Assembly (NCBI GenBank): GCA_002429315.1
Contig: DIZC01000086.1
Location: 1 to 19,030, forward strand
Length of the DNA: 19,030 nt
DNA from: Alphaproteobacteria bacterium UBA6038
GTDB lineage: Bacteria; Pseudomonadota; Alphaproteobacteria; Micropepsales; Micropepsaceae
Direction of reading: 5' to 3'
Numbering within the stretch: the first letter of the stretch is position 1; every line of letters starts with the position of its first letter. This document shows, piece by piece, positions 15,505 to 19,030 of the stretch. The notes beneath the pieces are model-generated. The model made no database searches, was not told the DNA's origin, and worked only from the letters and a program-made list of their open reading frames with translations. The position numbers were made by a program, and so were the translations under genes.

Positions 15505-16286
15505 ATGACCCTCTCCGGGAGGGAGCCGGGCGGCTGCGGGCGGCTGGTATCGAGTCCCCGGGCCTGGAAGCCCGACTCCTGTGGGAACACGCCAACAAGC
15601 TGTCACTGTCGTTCGATTCCCTGATCGCACGCAGAGTCGGCCGTGAACCGATTGCGTACATTGTCGGCCGCAAGGAATTCTGGAGCGTGGAGTTTGAGGT
15701 TGGACCGGGCGCCCTCATCCCTCGGCCCGAAACCGAGGCACTGGTCGAGCAGGCGCTTCGGGAAATGCCTGACCGCGATGGGGGATACCGTGTGCTGGAC
15801 CTCGGAACCGGAACGGGGTGCCTGCTGATCGCCTCCCTCATGGAATACGCGAATGCCAGCGGAATCGGGATCGACAGTTCCGAGCAGGCGCTCGGCTGGG
15901 CCAGACGAAACGTGGCGCGGCATCGATTGGAAGACCGGTGCGAACTGGTGAGGGGGACTTGGAGCGCCGTCGGTGGCCGCTTTGACCTTATTTTTGCCAA
16001 TCCGCCTTACATCCGATCCGGCGATCTCGATGCCTTGCCTGCGGATGTGCGGGACTTTGAGCCGCGGGCGGCACTGGACGGGGGCCTGGACGGGCTGGAC
16101 GCCTACCGGGGGATTGCGCCCCTGCTGAGGGAATGTCTGAGGCGGAGAGGCGCGGCGCTCCTGGAAATCGGGGCCAGGCAGCACCAGCTGGTGCGGGAGA
16201 TCATGGAGGCGCAGGGGCTTAACATATCCCGAATCGCCCCGGATCTCGCCGGGATTCCCCGCTGTGTGGTGGTCCGGACTCCGTAG
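15501..16286 (+). CDS. prmC: PrmC (HemK), release factor glutamine methyltransferase, short N-terminal domain
   Basis: PrmC methylates the GGQ glutamine of RF1 and RF2 using SAM, raising termination efficiency. The 261-residue protein shows IPRPETEALVEQAL (73-86), SAM motif I LDLGTGTGC (99-107) and the catalytic NPPY (167-170), all diagnostic. It starts at GTG 15501, overlapping the prfA stop. Compared from memory with E. coli PrmC, about 17 residues are missing between LLWEHANK and LIARR. These belong to the N-terminal helical domain that touches the release factor, which accounts for the shorter total length. The catalytic domain looks complete. Pairing with prfA is the classic arrangement. 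Confidence 0.95.
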   Translation: MNDPLREGAGRLRAAGIESPGLEARLLWEHANKLSLSFDSLIARRVGREPIAYIVGRKEFWSVEFEVGPGALIPRPETEALVEQALREMPDRDGGYRVLDLGTGTGCLLIASLMEYANASGIGIDSSEQALGWARRNVARHRLEDRCELVRGTWSAVGGRFDLIFANPPYIRSGDLDALPADVRDFEPRAALDGGLDGLDAYRGIAPLLRECLRRRGAALLEIGARQHQLVREIMEAQGLNISRIAPDLAGIPRCVVVRTP

Positions 16287-16314
16287 AGCCCGGTAACGCT
16301 GCCGCAAAAAAGGG

Positions 16315-16342
16315 TTGAAACTTGGCGGCAAGTCGCTAGTTT
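16315..16342 (+). promoter_or_regulatory. Predicted promoter for the DUF4167 gene
   Basis: TTGAAA (16315-16320), a 16-base spacer and TAGTTT (16337-16342) lie just after prmC. A start near 16349 would produce a leader of about 208 bases that contains all the hairpins before the DUF4167 start codon. Confidence 0.4.
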
Positions 16343-16348
16343 CCAATC

Positions 16349-16556
16349 TGTGGGGCAGAGGGACCCCCGCCGGAGGCGAGGCTTCCGGTCCGGTCGCGAG
16401 GGGTGGCCGAGGCGCGAGGAGCGCCGGTCCCGAAGTGAAAGACGAGCTCAACGGTATGTAACCAGGATGACGCGCCATGGGCGCGACGGTCCCTAACCCG
16501 TGGCGTGTAAGCCCCGGGCACCGTCGCCAGGAGCGTCCCATTGCAAGGACATTTAG
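16349..16556 (+). promoter_or_regulatory. Long structured 5' leader (or small RNA) before the DUF4167 gene
   Basis: The gap after prmC folds heavily. Hairpin A pairs 16370-16377 with 16381-16388 (8 bp, loop GAG). Hairpin B pairs GGCC and GGCGC (16405-16408, 16411-16415) with GCGCC and GGTC (16421-16429), loop GAGGA. Hairpin C pairs CGCGCC with GGCGCG (16471-16485, loop ATG). Hairpin E pairs TGGCG with CGCCA (16501-16529) and can hold an inner three-pair stem. AGGGACC (16359-16365) can close a long-range helix with GGTCCCT (16488-16494). GTCC (16535-16538) can cover GGAC of the ribosome site AAGGA (16545-16549). No ORF is apparent. Whether it is a regulatory leader or an independent RNA is open; I recognise no known RNA family. 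Confidence 0.5.
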
Positions 16557-16976
16557 GTGACACGTTCACGGCAGCGCGGCCGCAGGCCGCAAAACACGCA
16601 TAGCAGCGTTCAGCATCACAATCCGAATCGGACGTTCGACTCCAGCGGACCAGAAGTGAAGATCCGCGGGTCCGCGGCGCACGTCTATGAGAAGTATCTG
16701 CAACTGGCGCGCGATGCGAACGCCGCCGGCGACCGCGTGGCCGCCGAAAACTACCTGCAGCATGCTGAGCACTATTATCGAATCCTGGCCGCATCGCAGG
16801 TCCAGCAACAGCAGCAATACCAAAACCGCGGTCAGCAGCCGCAGTACAATGGAAACGGCAACGGCCGGATGCCCGGGGTGAATGGGGAAGCTTCACAACC
16901 CGAGACCAGCGACCCCTCGTTCTCGCTTACCGAAAGCGGGCAGGACCAAGACGCCGACCAGGCCGGCGCCGAGTAG
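16557..16976 (+). CDS. DUF4167 domain-containing protein
   Basis: The 139-residue protein starts at GTG with AAGGA seven bases upstream and an in-frame stop just before it, so the start is secure. The N-terminus is basic (MTRSRQRGRRPQ). The conserved DUF4167 core runs from about 25 to 80: NRTFDSSGPEVKIRGSAAH, then EKYLQLARDA and AENYLQHAEHYYRILAA, two helices with an aromatic/His pattern. The rest is a Gln/Asn-rich low-complexity tail (82-103) and an acidic end. The basic start and disordered tail suggest nucleic-acid or ribosome contact, but that is inference. The function is unknown. In alphaproteobacteria it typically lies between prmC and clpB, as here. Confidence 0.93.
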   Translation: MTRSRQRGRRPQNTHSSVQHHNPNRTFDSSGPEVKIRGSAAHVYEKYLQLARDANAAGDRVAAENYLQHAEHYYRILAASQVQQQQQYQNRGQQPQYNGNGNGRMPGVNGEASQPETSDPSFSLTESGQDQDADQAGAE

Positions 16977-16997
16977 CGTAAGCGGCCGCTTGAGCCC

Positions 16998-17027
16998 CTT
17001 GCGCAGCGACTTCAAGACCACACATAT
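16998..17027 (+). promoter_or_regulatory. Weak possible heat-shock (RpoH) promoter for clpB
   Basis: CTTGCG (16998-17003), a 14-base spacer and CCACACATAT (17018-17027) faintly resemble the RpoH elements CTTGAA and CCCCATNT. clpB is an RpoH gene in most proteobacteria, which motivates the search, but the match is poor. Confidence 0.2.
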
Positions 17028-17081
17028 GGACCAGGTGCGGCGCCTGTCCTGGGGTCACGCCTAATCCAAGGGGCGTAGGGA

Positions 17082-17102
17082 CAAACCGTCTTCGGAGGTT
17101 TG
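17082..17102 (+). other. Stable UUCG hairpin in the clpB leader
   Basis: CAAACC (17082-17087) pairs with GGTTTG (17097-17102). With a single bulged G, two more pairs close a C-UUCG-G tetraloop at 17090-17095. No T run follows. It ends 13 bases before the clpB ribosome site AAGAGG (17116-17121). Confidence 0.5.
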
Positions 17103-17127
17103 CTCGTGCGTGCTCAAGAGGTCCGGC

Positions 17128-19030
17128 ATGGATATTGAAAAGTTTACCGAGCGGGCGCGCGGCTTCATTCAGTCTGCGCAGGCCCTCGCTCTCCGTTCCA
17201 ACAATCAGCAGCTGCTGCCGCAGCATCTCCTCAAGGTGCTGATCGACGATGAGGAAGGTCTCGCCGCGCGACTGATCCGCGCCGCTGGCGGCCGTCCCGA
17301 TCAGGTGCGCAGCGAAAACGAAATCGCGATCGCGAAGATTCCGCAAGTCGAAGGTTCCGGCTCCGGGCAGGTGTATCTCGCACCCGAAACGGCTCGTCTG
17401 CTCGATGCCGCAGAGCAAACCGCCAAAAAGGCAGGCGACTCGTACGTCACTGCCGAGTATCTGTTGCTCGCCCTTGCGATGGCGCAAGGCACAGACGCCG
17501 CGCGCGTTTTGAAAGACGCCGGCGTGACGCCGCAGGGGCTGAACAAGGCAATCGCGGATTTGCGGCAGGGACGCGTCGCGGATTCTGCGACGACGGAGAA
17601 CCAATACGACGCACTGAAGAAATATGCGCGTGACCTCACCGAGCTCGCGCGCTCCGGCAAGCTCGACCCGGTCATTGGACGAGACGAGGAAATCCGCCGC
17701 ACCATTCAGGTGCTGTCGCGGCGCACCAAGAACAATCCCGTGCTGATCGGGGAGCCGGGCGTCGGCAAGACCGCCATCGCGGAAGGCCTGGCGCTGCGCA
17801 TCGTCAACGGCGACGTGCCGGAAAGCCTGCGCGACAAGCGGCTGATGGCGCTCGACATGGGTGCCCTGATCGCCGGCGCAAAATTCCGCGGCGAGTTCGA
17901 GGAGCGGCTGAAGGCGGTTCTTTCGGAAATCATCGCTGCACAGGGAAAGATCATCCTGTTCATCGACGAGATGCATACCCTCGTCGGCGCGGGCAAGGCC
18001 GAAGGCGCGATGGACGCTTCCAACCTGCTGAAACCAGCGTTGGCGCGCGGTGAGCTGCATTGCGTGGGCGCCACGACTCTCGACGAGTACCGCAAGCATG
18101 TGGAGAAGGACGCGGCACTGGCTCGGCGCTTCCAGCCGGTGTTCGTCTCCGAGCCGACCGTCGAAGATACTATCTCGATCCTGCGCGGCTTGAAGGAGAA
18201 ATACGAAGTCCACCACGGCGTGCGCATCACCGATTCCGCGATCGTCGCGGCGGCGCAGCTGTCGCATCGCTACATCTCGGATCGCTTCCTTCCCGACAAG
18301 GCCATCGACCTGATGGACGAGGCGGCCAGCCGCCTGCGCATGCAGGTGGATTCCAAGCCCGAGGCGTTGGACGAACTCGACCGCCGGATCATTCAATTCA
18401 AGATCGAGCGCGAAGCGCTGCGAAAGGAAACGGACAAGGCCTCGAGGGATCGCCTGCAGACACTCGACGCCGAACTCGCCGAGCTGGAAGAGAAGTCCGC
18501 GGCGCTCACCGCGCGCTGGCAGGAGGAGAAGAAATCGGTTCAGAACGTGCAGAGCCTGAAGGAGAGGCTGGATGGAGCACGACAGGAAGTGGAGATCGCC
18601 CAGCGCCGCGGCAACTTCGCGCGAGCCGGCGAACTCACCTACAGCGTCATTCCCGATCTCGAACGAAAGCTGAAGGTGATCGAGGATCAGGAAAGCACGC
18701 GCCTCGTCAACGAGGCGGTGACGCCGGAGCACATCGCGCAGGTGGTGTCGCGGTGGACCGGCATTCCCGTGGACAAGATGCTGGAAGGCGAGCGCGCCAA
18801 GCTGCTGCACATGGAGCAGTCGCTGGAGAAGCGTGTGGTCGGTCAGCACGAGGCGGTGCGCGCTGTCTCCAATGCAGTGCGCCGGGCGCGGGCGGGGTTG
18901 CAGGACCCCAATCACCCGATCGGCTCGTTCCTGTTCCTGGGCCCGACGGGCGTCGGCAAGACGGAGCTCACCAAAGCGCTCGCCGAATTCCTGTTCGACG
19001 ACGACACCGCCATGGTGCGCATCGACATGA
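17128..19030 (+). CDS. clpB: ClpB protein disaggregase (N-terminal 634 residues, runs off the window)
   Basis: ClpB is the AAA+ hexamer that, with DnaK, pulls proteins out of aggregates after heat stress. The fragment has the Clp N-domain (MDIEKFTERARGFIQSAQ onward, to about 145). The first AAA+ module follows with Walker A GEPGVGKT (208-215) and Walker B LFIDE (277-281). The coiled-coil middle domain (about 405-520) separates ClpB from ClpA and ClpC. The second Walker A is GPTGVGKT (605-612), near the window end. ATG 17128 has AAGAGG six bases upstream. It lies 151 bases after the DUF4167 gene. E. coli also makes a short ClpB from an internal GTG; here the equivalent Val150 is GTC, not a start codon. 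Confidence 0.98.
   Translation, partial: MDIEKFTERARGFIQSAQALALRSNNQQLLPQHLLKVLIDDEEGLAARLIRAAGGRPDQVRSENEIAIAKIPQVEGSGSGQVYLAPETARLLDAAEQTAKKAGDSYVTAEYLLLALAMAQGTDAARVLKDAGVTPQGLNKAIADLRQGRVADSATTENQYDALKKYARDLTELARSGKLDPVIGRDEEIRRTIQVLSRRTKNNPVLIGEPGVGKTAIAEGLALRIVNGDVPESLRDKRLMALDMGALIAGAKFRGEFEERLKAVLSEIIAAQGKIILFIDEMHTLVGAGKAEGAMDASNLLKPALARGELHCVGATTLDEYRKHVEKDAALARRFQPVFVSEPTVEDTISILRGLKEKYEVHHGVRITDSAIVAAAQLSHRYISDRFLPDKAIDLMDEAASRLRMQVDSKPEALDELDRRIIQFKIEREALRKETDKASRDRLQTLDAELAELEEKSAALTARWQEEKKSVQNVQSLKERLDGARQEVEIAQRRGNFARAGELTYSVIPDLERKLKVIEDQESTRLVNEAVTPEHIAQVVSRWTGIPVDKMLEGERAKLLHMEQSLEKRVVGQHEAVRAVSNAVRRARAGLQDPNHPIGSFLFLGPTGVGKTELTKALAEFLFDDDTAMVRIDM

Noticed and set aside
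16349..16556. Cobalamin riboswitch, RNase P RNA, SRP RNA or split tmRNA in the DUF4167 leader
   Set aside because: I looked for their conserved cores as I remember them and none is present; only short chance resemblances such as ATGTAACCAGGAT occur.
16980..16991. Palindrome AAGCGGCCGCTT just after the DUF4167 gene
   Set aside because: As a hairpin it has only four pairs around GGCC and no T tract, so it is not a convincing terminator.
16927..18915. Minus-strand open frame of 662 codons antisense to clpB
   Set aside because: The plus strand encodes an unmistakable ClpB. The antisense frame stays open because of GC-rich third positions, has no recognisable domain, and also crosses the clpB leader.
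1..19030. Defence system, prophage, insertion sequence, CRISPR array or tRNA
   Set aside because: No transposase, integrase, nuclease, repeat-spacer pattern or tRNA-like fold was seen; gene content and coding style are uniform across the window.

Overview
This window is a 19 kb stretch of an alphaproteobacterial chromosome. The evidence is the high GC content, the dense packing of genes with many 1-4 bp start/stop overlaps, frequent GTG starts, and a gene neighbourhood typical of this class: secA/argJ/mutT, then ComF-grxC-nitrilase-DUF1178, lysC-ptsP beside ubiG, a RodZ-like protein with ispG, and prfA-prmC-DUF4167-clpB. I cannot narrow it below the class from sequence alone. No mobile element, phage gene, CRISPR array, tRNA or rRNA was seen, and no intergenic gap exceeds 300 bp.

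Region 1 (1-4159) holds protein export and small housekeeping genes. The N-terminal 377 residues of SecA (minus strand) are divergent from argJ (arginine biosynthesis). A MutT-type Nudix hydrolase follows, with a tiny Flp-type pilin probably coupled to its stop codon. A minus-strand NDUFAF5/BioC-like methyltransferase converges on the pilin, and both genes end inside the same CTAG.

Region 2 (4196-7245) is a plus-strand run: a ComF-family phosphoribosyltransferase, glutaredoxin 3, a Nit-type amidase, an unnamed conserved protein and a DUF1178 zinc-site protein. Region 3 (7253-11649) has lysC and ptsP overlapping by one base on the minus strand, divergent from ubiG.

Region 4 (11800-14329) has a small exported two-cysteine protein, a RodZ-like membrane HTH protein and ispG of the MEP isoprenoid pathway. 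Region 5 (14419-19030) covers translation termination (prfA with its methylase prmC), a DUF4167 protein behind a 270-base structured leader, and the first 634 residues of the ClpB disaggregase, cut by the window end.

Almost every gene is housekeeping, and I found no convincing undescribed multi-gene system. The best leads are non-coding or small: the folded leader of the DUF4167 gene, a composite inverted repeat abutting prfA, the lone Flp pilin with a TTG start, an N-terminally shortened PrmC, and a methyltransferase with an eroded SAM motif I.
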